From Exiguobacterium chiriqhucha RW-2 (lineage in GTDB: Bacteria; Bacillota; Bacilli; Exiguobacteriales; Exiguobacteriaceae), in contig NZ_ATCL01000014.1 in NCBI RefSeq assembly GCF_000416965.1, forward strand, positions 434,001-498,000: a stretch of DNA of 64,000 nucleotides, in the 5' to 3' direction. This document shows, piece after piece, positions 37,322-47,056 of this stretch (the first letter of the stretch is position 1; every line of letters starts with the position of its first letter). The translations under genes were made by a program, and so were the position numbers. The notes below the pieces were generated by a model, which worked only from the letters and a program-made list of their open reading frames with translations, was not told the DNA's origin and ran no database searches.

Positions 37322-38098
37322 GTGAAAAGTCAAACGATGTTACTCTCAGAAATATTTGGAGTCCTAAAGAAAAACTTTTTACTTCTCGTGTTGATGATGC
37401 TCATTGGAGGAGGGGCAGCCTATTATTTAAGTCAGTATGTGATTGCACCGACTTATGAGGCTTCGACACAAGTATTGATTGTACCTAAAGAAGAAGCCGG
37501 TACGAACGTGATTGACAGTGCCCAAGTATCTTCTTCACTATCGCTCGTAAATACGTACCGCGTCATCATGCGCAGTCCAGCCATCTTGAACGAAGTACAA
37601 GAAAGAGTGCCTGAAGCACCGACAGACATCAGTGAGATTCTTTTAGTAGAAAGTGAAGAGGACTCGCAAGTCATCAATATCGTCGTTCAATACGTTGATC
37701 CAGTCGTGGCGACTGAAATTGCAAATGTCATCACGCGCGTATTCGCGAGTGAGATTCCTGATTTAATGAACATCGACAATGTTCGCATTTTATCAGAAGC
37801 TGTCGTACCCGGTGATCCAATTGCTCCTAACCTCGTTATGAACACCGCGATTGGTCTACTTGCAGGTTTCATGGTCGGAGGAGCGCTTGCTCTCATCCGC
37901 CATACGTTTGATAAACGGATTCACGATGAACGTGAGGCAGAACTGATTTTGTCCATGCCAGTGATTGGTTCAATTCCGGTCATTGAAAAACGGGATATGA
38001 ATCCCAAAGCGGTGAAGGCAAAAGCTGAAGCTGCCAAAGAACCGAAAGGAGATGACCCACATGTTCCACCTGTCAAAGAGACAAGACAAACATCGTGA
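37322..38098 (+). CDS. CpsC/Wzz-type chain-length determinant, kinase modulator
   Basis: 258 residues with a GTG start behind GGAGGG. Two transmembrane segments (~19-37 and ~172-192) flank an extracytoplasmic Wzz domain (PTYEASTQVLIVPKEE, MRSPAILNEV). Pro-rich PxxP-type residues precede the second segment. In Gram-positives this protein activates the separate CpsD kinase and sets polymer length. The cytoplasmic tail overlaps the kinase gene by 38 bp. Confidence 0.9.
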   Translation: MKSQTMLLSEIFGVLKKNFLLLVLMMLIGGGAAYYLSQYVIAPTYEASTQVLIVPKEEAGTNVIDSAQVSSSLSLVNTYRVIMRSPAILNEVQERVPEAPTDISEILLVESEEDSQVINIVVQYVDPVVATEIANVITRVFASEIPDLMNIDNVRILSEAVVPGDPIAPNLVMNTAIGLLAGFMVGGALALIRHTFDKRIHDEREAELILSMPVIGSIPVIEKRDMNPKAVKAKAEAAKEPKGDDPHVPPVKETRQTS

Positions 38099-38765
38099 TT
38101 CTGGGCGTAGCCTCATCACATTGGCAAATCCTAAATCCCCGATCGCCGAACAGTATCGAACGATTCGGACCAACCTACAGTTCACGGCACTTGGTGCGAC
38201 GTTACAGACGATTGTTGTCACGTCAGCGTCGCCAGGTGAAGGGAAATCAACGACGGCTTCGAACTTGGCCATCGTCTATGCGCAGCTCGGAAAACGGGTG
38301 TTGCTCATGGACTGTGATATGCGGAAGCCGACGGTGCATTTCACATTCCAACTAGCGGGGCAAACCGGTATGTCTACCGTCCTCGCTAAACGGACATCGT
38401 TTGAGCGTGCGGTTCAAATGACGAAAGTGCCAAAACTTCATTTACTGGCAGCGGGACCGATTCCGCCGAACCCATCTGAGTTATTGGCTTCTCCAATGAT
38501 GAAGCAACTATTGGATGAGGTGAAAGAAAAGTACGACTTAGTTATCTTGGACGCTCCTCCACTCATGCACGTGGCGGACAGTCGACTGTTGGCAAGTGAG
38601 ACCGATGGAACCATTCTCGTCGTAGGTTGTGACAATTCAAACCGCGACCTCGTCTTAAAGGCGAAAGAACAGCTCGTCTTGTCTGGTGCTCACATGCTTG
38701 GAATCGTTATGAACAAGCGGGAACGAGGCGGCAAGGACGCCTACTACGCCTATACGTACGAGTAA
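38061..38765 (+). CDS. CpsD/CapB-type tyrosine autokinase
   Basis: 234 residues from the ATG at 38061, behind AAAGGAG. Walker A SASPGEGKST, Walker A' LLMDCDMRKP, Walker B VILDAPP, and a C-terminal tyrosine cluster YYAYTYE for autophosphorylation. It cycles with the CpsC partner to control EPS polymerisation and export. Confidence 0.93.
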   Translation: MFHLSKRQDKHRDSGRSLITLANPKSPIAEQYRTIRTNLQFTALGATLQTIVVTSASPGEGKSTTASNLAIVYAQLGKRVLLMDCDMRKPTVHFTFQLAGQTGMSTVLAKRTSFERAVQMTKVPKLHLLAAGPIPPNPSELLASPMMKQLLDEVKEKYDLVILDAPPLMHVADSRLLASETDGTILVVGCDNSNRDLVLKAKEQLVLSGAHMLGIVMNKRERGGKDAYYAYTYE

Positions 38766-38781
38766 GGAGGGAGGGAGAACC

Positions 38782-40053
38782 ATGCGGATTCTACACATCA
38801 ATGCCATTCATGAAGAAAAAAGCACGGGACGGATTTGTAAAGAGATTTCGTCTGTTGCGGTTGCCCATGGCCATGAGAGTGTCGTCGCTTATGCGACAGG
38901 TCCAGATACGGGAAGTGGGTTCCGCATCGGTTCATCCTTCGATCAAAAACGACATGCGCTCTTGTCTCGCTTGAGTGGGAAACAAGGTTATTTCTCAAAA
39001 GGGGCGACGGCAGAACTCATCGATTATATCGAATCGTACAAGCCTGACGTCGTGCATTTGCACAACCTCCACGGCAATTATATACATTTCGAGACATTGT
39101 TTAATTGGCTCAGCCATACTGACACGCCGACGGTACTGACGCTACATGATTGTTGGTTTTACACCGGGAAGTGCACGCATTATACGCGAACCGGTTGTGA
39201 GCGTTGGCGAGATGGATGCGGAAGCTGCCCTAGACTTGCGCTTGATAATCCAAGTTGGGGTCTTGATCGGACTGCTGAAATGTGGCAGGACAAAAAACGA
39301 TGGTTCGAAAACATCTCGCGATTAGCCGTCATCGGCGTCTCAGATTGGATCACGATTGAAGCACGATTTTCATTTCTCGGTAATGCAAAGATGATTCGGC
39401 GGATTTATAACTGGGTCGACCTCGATATTTTCTACCCCCGGGACACATCAGGGTTACGTGAGGTGCTTGGGTTAGAGAACCGTTTCGTTCTACTAGGCGT
39501 CGCTAGCTCATGGGACGACTCGAAAGGACTGTCTGACTTTTTACAGGTGGCACAGGCGTTGCCGGAAGCACGATTGTTGCTCGTCGGAGACCTTCCCGAC
39601 ATTACGTTACCCGTGAATGTGATCCATATTCCTTCAACGAATCGTATCGAGGAGTTGGCTGACTACTATGCGCTCGCAGATGTGTTCCTCAACTTATCGG
39701 TCGAAGAATCATTCGGGAAAGTGACCGCGGAAGCGATGGCCTCAGGAACGCCGGTCGTTGTGCTCGATGCGACAGCTAACCCAGAGCTAGTTCCACCTAC
39801 ATGTGGGGAAGTCATACAGCCCCAACGGTTAGAGGCCGTTATAGCTGCCATCGAAAAAATGAAAAGACTCGGAAAGGAACACTACACGGATTCCTGTGTC
39901 GAGCACGCACGCACCTCCTTTTCAATGGAAGAGCGAGTGATGGATTATCTGGGAGTGTATGAAAGCTTGGTCCACGAAAAAAGGAGGAATCCACAATGGA
40001 ACGCCCACTCGTCTCGATTGTCATCCCCGTCTACAATGGAGCGGACTATTTGA
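38782..40053 (+). CDS. WcaC-like GT4 glycosyltransferase
   Basis: 423 residues, AAGGAGGGAGGGAGAACC upstream. MRILHINAIHEEKSTGRI, VVHLHNLHGNYI, LTLHDCWFYTGKCTHY and a Cys-rich CERWRDGCGSCP recall WcaC-type transferases. The donor-site region is SVEESFGKVTAEAMASG. The last ~20 residues overlap the next gene (58 bp) and look non-native, as if the stop codon has drifted. Confidence 0.88.
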   Translation: MRILHINAIHEEKSTGRICKEISSVAVAHGHESVVAYATGPDTGSGFRIGSSFDQKRHALLSRLSGKQGYFSKGATAELIDYIESYKPDVVHLHNLHGNYIHFETLFNWLSHTDTPTVLTLHDCWFYTGKCTHYTRTGCERWRDGCGSCPRLALDNPSWGLDRTAEMWQDKKRWFENISRLAVIGVSDWITIEARFSFLGNAKMIRRIYNWVDLDIFYPRDTSGLREVLGLENRFVLLGVASSWDDSKGLSDFLQVAQALPEARLLLVGDLPDITLPVNVIHIPSTNRIEELADYYALADVFLNLSVEESFGKVTAEAMASGTPVVVLDATANPELVPPTCGEVIQPQRLEAVIAAIEKMKRLGKEHYTDSCVEHARTSFSMEERVMDYLGVYESLVHEKRRNPQWNAHSSRLSSPSTMERTI

Positions 40054-40931
40054 AGGAAACAATTGAAAGTGCCCTCGCTCAAACGTATGAGCGTGTGGAA
40101 GTGATTGTAGTCAACGACGGATCGACAGACAGCGGTGCGACAGCGGCTATTGCCCGTAGCTTTGGAAACCAAATTCGATATTATGAAAAATCAAATGGCG
40201 GAGTATCGACCGCACTAAATCTTGGTATCGAGAACATGCGCGGTGAATGGTTCTCTTGGTTAAGTCATGATGATCTTTATGAACCGGACAAGGTGAACAA
40301 TCAAGTCCAAGAACTACAGAAGCTTGGTGATCAAGCTCAGAACTATATATTGTCTTGTGGTACGAAACTGATTAATGAAACAGGGGCTCCCATCCATCGT
40401 CCAAGAAGACAGTTGAAAGGGTTGTACACGGATGAGGCCATGTTTGATTACCTTTTACTCAAAGCTTGTTTGAGCGGCTGCGCGTTACTTATTCCCAAAC
40501 AAGCATTCGAACAAGTGGGAGGATTCCCAACAACGTATCGATATATTCAGGACTGGGTGTGCTGGGTTGATATGGCTTTGGCAGGATATCAATTTAAATT
40601 GACAACGACTCCACACTCGAAGACACGCATTCATGAAAAACAACAGACGAAGAAAATAGCTGACCTCGCGCCAATCGAGACGGCTCGCTTTTTCGAACAG
40701 TTGTTAGTACGACTTGATGCCCAAAATAGTGTTACCACGCCTCAGATTAAAACGGTATTTAAGGCGGTTTATCGCTCGGCTGAACCTGAAGTAAGAGAGG
40801 ATTTATTAAAACGTTTCGCTGGGAACCGTCATTTAAGTGAATTCGAACAAAAGAAATTGCAGACGTCTTCGTTCATCTATCATCGCGTGTTGATGCTCTA
40901 TCGAGGAATGATGAACCTTCGTTATCGTTAA
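39996..40931 (+). CDS. GT2 family glycosyltransferase
   Basis: 311 residues, AAAGGAGG upstream inside the preceding gene. GT-A signature: VSIVIPVYNGADYLKET, VVNDGSTDSG, KSNGGVSTALNLGI and SWLSHDDLYEP, where HDD replaces the usual DxD. It adds a sugar to the EPS repeat unit; donor unknown. Confidence 0.9.
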   Translation: MERPLVSIVIPVYNGADYLKETIESALAQTYERVEVIVVNDGSTDSGATAAIARSFGNQIRYYEKSNGGVSTALNLGIENMRGEWFSWLSHDDLYEPDKVNNQVQELQKLGDQAQNYILSCGTKLINETGAPIHRPRRQLKGLYTDEAMFDYLLLKACLSGCALLIPKQAFEQVGGFPTTYRYIQDWVCWVDMALAGYQFKLTTTPHSKTRIHEKQQTKKIADLAPIETARFFEQLLVRLDAQNSVTTPQIKTVFKAVYRSAEPEVREDLLKRFAGNRHLSEFEQKKLQTSSFIYHRVLMLYRGMMNLRYR

Positions 40932-40951
40932 GCGGAAAAGGAGGAGGTCAT

Positions 40952-42016
40952 ATGTGGATCTATTTGATTAATATGTTGCTTCTGATTGCATGGGCGGCGC
41001 TCCTCCTGCGTGATGATGGCATCAAGCACGGAAAGTTGCTGTTTGTGACGATTGCGACGTGCCAGTGGATACTTTTATCAGGATTTCGACATTTCAGTGT
41101 AGGTGCCGATACGATGCAATACAAATGGATGTTTGATGAGACGAAAGGCATATCGTGGGAACGTCTAGGTGACAATTTTGTCAGCATTCTCTTTGGCGCC
41201 GCTGACGGAAGAGATCCAGGTTATTACTTATTGCAAAAAACAATTCAACTGGCGACAGAAAATTATCAGTGGTACCTGTTAACGGTTGCGCTCTTGTTCT
41301 TGATTCCGTTTGGGATTTGGATTTATCGAAACTCTAGCGAACCGTTACTCAGTTTTCTAATTTTTTCAACACTGTTTTACGCGTTCTTTGCCATTACTGG
41401 TATCCGCCAAACAATTGCGACGGCGATTGCCGTGTTGATCGGCTATTACTTTATTCAAACGAGACGATTTTGGCCATTTCTCGGTGTCGTGTTGCTGGCA
41501 GCGACGATTCATCAATCCGCACTCGTCTTCCTTCCGTTTTATTTCTTGGCTACGAAGACGATTACATCACGCTATCTGTTGTTCATGGGTGCGCTGATTC
41601 CATTCCTGTTCGTTTTTAGGGTTCCACTCTTCGAATTCTTCCGTACCATTAGCGGTTATGACGAGTATGACTACTATACGGGCGCAGGCACGTTCAATTT
41701 CTCCATGATTTTGATTTTAATCACGATTGTCTCGCTTTGGCGTCGTGAACAAATGATTGCGGTCAATCCGAACGTAACTCACTACTTAAATGCGTTACTG
41801 TTGGCGCTTTGCTTCCTACCATTAACGTTCATCAACCCTTCGATGATGCGAATTGTCCAGTACTTTTCAATCTTCGTCATGCTACTGATTCCTGAACTTC
41901 TCCGTTCATTCGAGCGGCGAGAACGTTTGCTCGTCTATTACGTTGCCATCACGATGCTGCTGCTCTTATTTGTCCGCAATGAACCGCTTTATATGTTCTT
42001 TTGGCAACAAAAATAA
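40952..42016 (+). CDS. EpsG-family Wzy-type polysaccharide polymerase
   Basis: 354 residues, AAAGGAGGAGG upstream. About ten hydrophobic segments, with GFRHFSVGADTMQYKWMF near residue 45, the block typical of EpsG polymerases, and TGIRQTIATAIAV. It polymerises lipid-linked repeat units outside the membrane. Confidence 0.85.
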   Translation: MWIYLINMLLLIAWAALLLRDDGIKHGKLLFVTIATCQWILLSGFRHFSVGADTMQYKWMFDETKGISWERLGDNFVSILFGAADGRDPGYYLLQKTIQLATENYQWYLLTVALLFLIPFGIWIYRNSSEPLLSFLIFSTLFYAFFAITGIRQTIATAIAVLIGYYFIQTRRFWPFLGVVLLAATIHQSALVFLPFYFLATKTITSRYLLFMGALIPFLFVFRVPLFEFFRTISGYDEYDYYTGAGTFNFSMILILITIVSLWRREQMIAVNPNVTHYLNALLLALCFLPLTFINPSMMRIVQYFSIFVMLLIPELLRSFERRERLLVYYVAITMLLLLFVRNEPLYMFFWQQK

Positions 42017-42031
42017 GAGGAGGGGAATCTG

Positions 42032-43573
42032 GTGACGACGAAAGTGGAATTTGATGAACAAAAAAGCTCTCGGCAAATCAAGATTGGCGTGCTTATGTCT
42101 TACGTCGCCATCGGATTCAATATCCTGGCGGGTCTGTTTTACACCCCGTGGATGATTGCGGAGATTGGGAAGGCGAACTACGGGCTCTACATGTTGTCGC
42201 TGTCGCTCGTCAGCATCTTTGCGATGGATTTCGGGTTAGAGGCGGCGGTGTCGCGGTTCCTGTCAAAATACCACGCCCTCGGGGATACGGAAGGGGCGTC
42301 TCGCTTTCTCGGGGTCGCGTTCAAACTTTTCATAGGCATCGCGCTGTTGATTGGGGTCGTACTCATTGGTGTGTATATGATGATCGACACGATTTATGCG
42401 AGTTTATCTCCTGGTGAGATTGAGACGCTTCAAGTGCTATATATCATGGTTGGCTTTTACATCGTCGTCTTGTTTCCGACCAAACCGTTCAACGGGATTT
42501 TTATCGCGAATGAACGATTCGTTGTCCTCAACTGGTTCAACTTGATTGAGAAAGTATCGACGGTCGTCTTGATGGTCGGTGCGCTCCTATTCGGATTTGG
42601 CTTGTATGCGCTTGTCTTCGTTAATGCGCTTGTCGGTCTGTCAATTATTATCGGCAAAGGAATCTATCTCATGCGTAAAACAGAGACGGCGATTGATTTT
42701 TTGCATAACAGCCGTTCGATGTACCGAGACATCTTCACGTTCTCCTCGTGGACGACCGTGATTGCCATCGCGCAGCGCTTCATTTTAAACATCACACCGA
42801 CCATCCTCGGGGCTTTGGCGAGCAGTGCCTCCATCGCCTTGTTCTCGATTGGGATGGTGATCGAAGGTTACGTCTGGACCATTTCCTCGGCGATCGGGTC
42901 ACTGTTCCTGCCGAAAGTCACGCGGATGACCACGTTTAATCGTCAGGCCGAACTGGACAATCTGCTCATCCGCGTAGGGCGGATTCAGTTATACATCGTC
43001 GGCTTGATTATCATCAACTTTGCGACGATGGGCCGGGAGTTCATCGGACTTTGGGTCGGGCCAGACTTCTTTCCCTCTTATGTAGTGGCATTATTACTCA
43101 TTCTTCCTGGTATCATCACGTTGACGCAAGAAATTGCCTATACGACATTGATTGCGCTCAATCAAATCAAGTACCGGGCGTTCGCGTCGCTCATTGTCGC
43201 GACGGTCAGTGTGATTCTATCGCTGATCTTGTCACCGCAGTATGGTGCAATCGGTGCTGCAAGCGCCATTTTAGTCGGTAACTTGGTCGGCACTGTGATT
43301 TTCATGAACATGGTGTATATTCGCGTATTAAAATTGAGCATGTGGAGATTCTTCTACGAATGTCATGTGAAGCTTGCACCGGCCTTGATTTTTCTAGGGA
43401 TTTCTGGCTTCTTGCTCCAACGATATCTACCTGTCGATTCGCTCCTGCACTTCCTCTTTAAAGCTGTTGTGCTCGGTCTCGTCTACTTTATCTTTCTGTG
43501 GGTCTTCACGTTTCGGGATGACGAAAAAGAATTATTGCGTGGATTTGTCCGCCATGCAACGAAGGCACCCTGA
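42032..43573 (+). CDS. Wzx-type flippase (MOP superfamily)
   Basis: 513 residues with a GTG start after GAGGAGGGGAATCTG. Fourteen or so hydrophobic segments with the typical opening MSYVAIGFNILAGLFYTPWM and LGLEAAV-like GLEAAVSRFLSKY. It exports lipid-linked repeat units. It is the last gene of the transcript starting with cpsC; the stop lies inside the terminator. Confidence 0.9.
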   Translation: MTTKVEFDEQKSSRQIKIGVLMSYVAIGFNILAGLFYTPWMIAEIGKANYGLYMLSLSLVSIFAMDFGLEAAVSRFLSKYHALGDTEGASRFLGVAFKLFIGIALLIGVVLIGVYMMIDTIYASLSPGEIETLQVLYIMVGFYIVVLFPTKPFNGIFIANERFVVLNWFNLIEKVSTVVLMVGALLFGFGLYALVFVNALVGLSIIIGKGIYLMRKTETAIDFLHNSRSMYRDIFTFSSWTTVIAIAQRFILNITPTILGALASSASIALFSIGMVIEGYVWTISSAIGSLFLPKVTRMTTFNRQAELDNLLIRVGRIQLYIVGLIIINFATMGREFIGLWVGPDFFPSYVVALLLILPGIITLTQEIAYTTLIALNQIKYRAFASLIVATVSVILSLILSPQYGAIGAASAILVGNLVGTVIFMNMVYIRVLKLSMWRFFYECHVKLAPALIFLGISGFLLQRYLPVDSLLHFLFKAVVLGLVYFIFLWVFTFRDDEKELLRGFVRHATKAP

Positions 43574-43590
43574 GCAAGGGTGTCTTTTTT
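43564..43590 (+). terminator. Rho-independent terminator overlapping the wzx stop
   Basis: GGCACCCT, loop GAGC, AAGGGTGTC, followed by TTTTTT; the flippase stop codon falls in the loop. Confidence 0.85.
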
Positions 43591-43636
43591 CATGAGATAC
43601 AAACATTAGACATGTCATCTTTCAAAAAAATGATAA

Positions 43637-43671
43637 ACATTTCTTTTCTATTCTCACAAAGAGTCGGGTAA
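43637..43671 (+). promoter_or_regulatory. 35-bp promoter-like element, copy 2
   Basis: Same length and ends as copy 1 at 37209-37243 (ACATTTCTTTTC ... GTCGGGTAA), 94 bp before capE. It probably drives the second half of the EPS locus. Confidence 0.5.
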
Positions 43672-43765
43672 CACGTTAGTATCAACGTCATTGCAATTGT
43701 TTCCAACTCAACTTTCCCATCACCTTTAGAAGCAACTGACATCATGACAAAGGAGAGGATTTGCA

Positions 43766-44791
43766 ATGTTTAAAGACAAGACGTTATTGATCACTGGAGG
43801 AACAGGTTCATTCGGAAACGCCGTCATGCAGCGTTTCCTGAAAACTGATATTAAAGAGATCCGTATCTTTTCACGGGATGAGAAGAAACAAGATGATATG
43901 CGGAAGCTCTATCATGACGACAAACTCAAGTTTTATATCGGTGATGTACGAGATATTAACAGCGTCCGTAACGCGATGTATGGCGTCGATTACGTCTTTC
44001 ATGCGGCAGCATTGAAACAAGTGCCATCGTGCGAATTTTTCCCGCTCGAGGCGGTTAAAACGAACGTGCTCGGTACGGATAACGTGTTGAACGCAGCGAT
44101 TGAACAGAACGTCCAAAAAGTGATTTGTCTGTCAACGGACAAGGCGGCCTATCCGATCAACGCGATGGGAATCTCCAAGGCGATGATGGAGAAAGTGTTC
44201 GTCGCCAAAGCGAAAGCGGTCGGTCCAGAGCAGACACTGATTTGTGGGACGCGCTATGGAAACGTAATGGCCTCAAGAGGCTCGGTGATCCCGTTGTTCG
44301 TCGACCAAATCAAACGTGGCGAGCCGCTCACCGTGACGGATCCGTTCATGACCCGCTTCTTGATGAGTCTTGAGGATGCCGTCGAACTCGTCGTCTTCGC
44401 TTTTAAAAACGCACATGCGGGAGACATTATGGTTCAAAAATCGCCGGCCTCGACCATCGGCGTGTTGGCGCAGGCGTTGCTCGAGCTGTTCGGTGCGAAC
44501 AATCCGATCAAAGTCATCGGCACGCGTCACGGCGAGAAGTCATACGAGACGCTGTTGACACGAGAAGAGAATGTCGTCGCAGAAGACATGGGCGGTTTCT
44601 ACCGTGTCCCAGCTGATACGCGCGACTTGAACTACGATAAATATTTCAACGAAGGTAGCAAGCGCCTCACCGTCGAGGGCGAATACAACTCGGCCAATAC
44701 GGAACAGTTGAACGTGGAACAAGTGAAACAGCTGTTATTGACACTACCCTACATTCAACAAGAACTCGCGAGCTGGGTGAAAGTATCATGA
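43766..44791 (+). CDS. capE: UDP-GlcNAc 4,6-dehydratase (5-inverting), CapE-like
   Basis: 341 residues, AAAGGAGAGG upstream. SDR loop ITGGTGSFGNAV; active region LSTDKAAYPINAMGISK, where the usual catalytic Tyr is Met, as I recall for CapE. First step of UDP-L-FucNAc synthesis (CapE, CapF, CapG), all three present in order. It is cytosolic and lacks the membrane domain of CapD/FlaA1-large forms. Overlaps capF by four bases. Confidence 0.9.
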   Translation: MFKDKTLLITGGTGSFGNAVMQRFLKTDIKEIRIFSRDEKKQDDMRKLYHDDKLKFYIGDVRDINSVRNAMYGVDYVFHAAALKQVPSCEFFPLEAVKTNVLGTDNVLNAAIEQNVQKVICLSTDKAAYPINAMGISKAMMEKVFVAKAKAVGPEQTLICGTRYGNVMASRGSVIPLFVDQIKRGEPLTVTDPFMTRFLMSLEDAVELVVFAFKNAHAGDIMVQKSPASTIGVLAQALLELFGANNPIKVIGTRHGEKSYETLLTREENVVAEDMGGFYRVPADTRDLNYDKYFNEGSKRLTVEGEYNSANTEQLNVEQVKQLLLTLPYIQQELASWVKVS

Positions 44792-45972
44792 AGATTCTTG
44801 TCACCGGAGCAACTGGATTCATCGGCAAAAATCTAGTCGCTGAGTTAACCGCACGAGGTTACGAAGTATTCTCATCCACGCGCAATACGTCAGAAGCCGA
44901 ATTTCAACGATATTGCCAACATGCCGAGTTCGTCTATCACTTGGCCGGAGTGAACCGATCTGAAGTGGAAACCGACTTTGAGGAAGGGAACACCGGGTTC
45001 ACGGAACGATTGATTGCATCGTTGGCGTCTTATGAGAATGATGCATCAATCATGTTCGCTTCCTCGATTCAAGCGACGCAAGATAATCCATACGGTCGCA
45101 GTAAACTCGCTGCAGAGAACATCTTAAAACAGGAACATGAGAAAACGGGACGCACTATCTATCTGTTCCGTTTCCCAAATTTATTCGGCAAGTGGGGACG
45201 ACCGAACTATAACAGTGTCGTCGCGACGTTCTGTTATCGGGCCGCTCGCGACTTACCGTTAGAAATCCATGACCCGACACGGACCGTGCAACTGGCGTAC
45301 ATCGATGACGTGCTCGATGCGTTAGTCCACTTACTAGATGCCAATGTAAAAACGCATGCTGTGTTTGAGGAAGACGTTGCGGTCCATCCGCCAATCGAGC
45401 TCGGCCGGATTGCCGACCTGTTACAGGTGTTCAAAGAGAGTCGACGGAGCTTGACCGTCCCGCAACTCGATGATGCGTTTACCAAGCAGCTGTACAGTAC
45501 GTACCTCAGTTACTTACCTGTCGACCGCTTCGCTTATGACTTGAAATTGAATGAAGATGCACGCGGATCGTTCACTGAATTCATACGGACGCCCGACCGA
45601 GGGCAAGTGTCCATTAACGTGGCCAAGCCCGGAATCACGAAAGGGAACCACTGGCACCACACGAAAAATGAGAAGTTCCTCGTGGTCAGCGGCGAGGCGT
45701 TGATTCGTTTCCGCAAGGTCGGAGAGAGCGAGGTCCATACGTATCACGTCACGGGAGAGATGATGCGTGTGCTCGATATCCCGATCGGCTATACGCACAA
45801 CATTGAAAACATCGGAACGACCGACTTGGTGACCGTCATGTGGGTGAATGAGGCCTATGATTCGAACAACCCGGACACATACTTTATGGAGGTGCAAGAT
45901 GAAACGACTCAAAGTGATGACCATCGTCGGGACGCGTCCCGAAATCATACGCCTGTCGGCCGTTATTCATAA
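44788..45972 (+). CDS. capF: CapF-like bifunctional epimerase/reductase (SDR + cupin)
   Basis: 394 residues. N-terminal SDR with TGATGFIGKNL and DNPYGRSKLAAE; C-terminal cupin with metal ligands in KGNHWHHTKNEKF and a His in IPIGYTHNIENIG. It performs 3-epimerisation and NADPH reduction in UDP-L-FucNAc synthesis. The family usually ends near PDTYFMEV; here ~25 extra residues run into capG (74 bp overlap), so the tail is probably non-functional. Confidence 0.92.
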   Translation: MKILVTGATGFIGKNLVAELTARGYEVFSSTRNTSEAEFQRYCQHAEFVYHLAGVNRSEVETDFEEGNTGFTERLIASLASYENDASIMFASSIQATQDNPYGRSKLAAENILKQEHEKTGRTIYLFRFPNLFGKWGRPNYNSVVATFCYRAARDLPLEIHDPTRTVQLAYIDDVLDALVHLLDANVKTHAVFEEDVAVHPPIELGRIADLLQVFKESRRSLTVPQLDDAFTKQLYSTYLSYLPVDRFAYDLKLNEDARGSFTEFIRTPDRGQVSINVAKPGITKGNHWHHTKNEKFLVVSGEALIRFRKVGESEVHTYHVTGEMMRVLDIPIGYTHNIENIGTTDLVTVMWVNEAYDSNNPDTYFMEVQDETTQSDDHRRDASRNHTPVGRYS

Positions 45973-47056
45973 ACTGGAACACTCTGAGGCCATCGAGCAT
46001 GTCCTTGTGCATACGGGACAGAATTATGATTATGAATTGAATGAAGTGTTTTTCCAAGATTTCTCCTTGCGAAAACCAGATTACTTCCTCAATTCGGCAA
46101 CGGGCAGTCCAATCGAGACGATCGGCAACATTCTCATCCAAGTCGATCCAGTCCTCGAGCTTGAACGTCCGGACGCGGTGTTGATTCTCGGAGATACGAA
46201 CTCTTGTCTCGCGGCAATCGCAGCCAAACGACGGAAAATCCCGATTTTCCATATGGAGGCAGGGAACCGTTGCTTCGATCAACGCGTCCCGGAAGAAATC
46301 AATCGGAAGATTGTCGATCATACGGCGGACGTGAATTTAACGTACAGCGATATCGCTCGTGAATATCTTCTCCGCGAAGGGCTTCCGGCAGAACGAATCA
46401 TCAAGACGGGGAGCCCGATGTTCGAGGTATTGATGTCTAAACGAGAGGCGATTGAAAACTCCGATGTACTCGATCGACTCGAATTGAGCCCTGACAACTA
46501 CTTCATCGTTTCGGCGCATCGCGAAGAAAATGTTAACTCTGATCAACACTTTCTCGCACTCGTCGACAGTTTAAATGCCATTGCAGCGCAATATGGACTG
46601 CCTGTCATCGTCAGCACTCATCCTCGGACGATGAAGCGAATCCATGAACTGAACGTCTCGTTCCATCCGTTGATTCGACTTCTCAAGCCGTTGGGGTTTG
46701 TCGATTACAATCACCTTCAACTGCACGCCAAGGCGGTGCTCAGTGACAGTGGGACGATTAGCGAGGAGTCTTCGATTCTTGGGTTGCGAGGGTTGAATAT
46801 CCGTGAGACACACGAACGGCCGGAAGCGATGGAAGAAGGGGCCGTGCTGATGGTTGGTCTCGAAACAGAGCGAATCTTACAAGGGTTATCGGTCGTCATG
46901 CAACAAGAGCGGCCTCGCATCGTCAGTGATTACAGCATGCCAAACGTCTCTGACAAAGTGGTGCGGATTTTGATTTCGTATACGGACTACGTCCGACGCG
47001 AAGTATGGAAAGGTACAACGGATCCACGCCAAACTGTAAAGGAGGGTGAACGATGA
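45899..47056 (+). CDS. capG: UDP-N-acetylglucosamine 2-epimerase type enzyme, CapG-like
   Basis: 385 residues from the ATG at 45899 (GGAGG upstream within capF). WecB-fold motifs: MTIVGTRPEIIRLSAV, HTGQNYDYELNEVFF, HMEAGNRCFDQRVPEEINRK, SDSGTISEESSILG. The capEF context points to C2 epimerisation of UDP-L-PneNAc to UDP-L-FucNAc. Confidence 0.9.
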   Translation: MKRLKVMTIVGTRPEIIRLSAVIHKLEHSEAIEHVLVHTGQNYDYELNEVFFQDFSLRKPDYFLNSATGSPIETIGNILIQVDPVLELERPDAVLILGDTNSCLAAIAAKRRKIPIFHMEAGNRCFDQRVPEEINRKIVDHTADVNLTYSDIAREYLLREGLPAERIIKTGSPMFEVLMSKREAIENSDVLDRLELSPDNYFIVSAHREENVNSDQHFLALVDSLNAIAAQYGLPVIVSTHPRTMKRIHELNVSFHPLIRLLKPLGFVDYNHLQLHAKAVLSDSGTISEESSILGLRGLNIRETHERPEAMEEGAVLMVGLETERILQGLSVVMQQERPRIVSDYSMPNVSDKVVRILISYTDYVRREVWKGTTDPRQTVKEGER

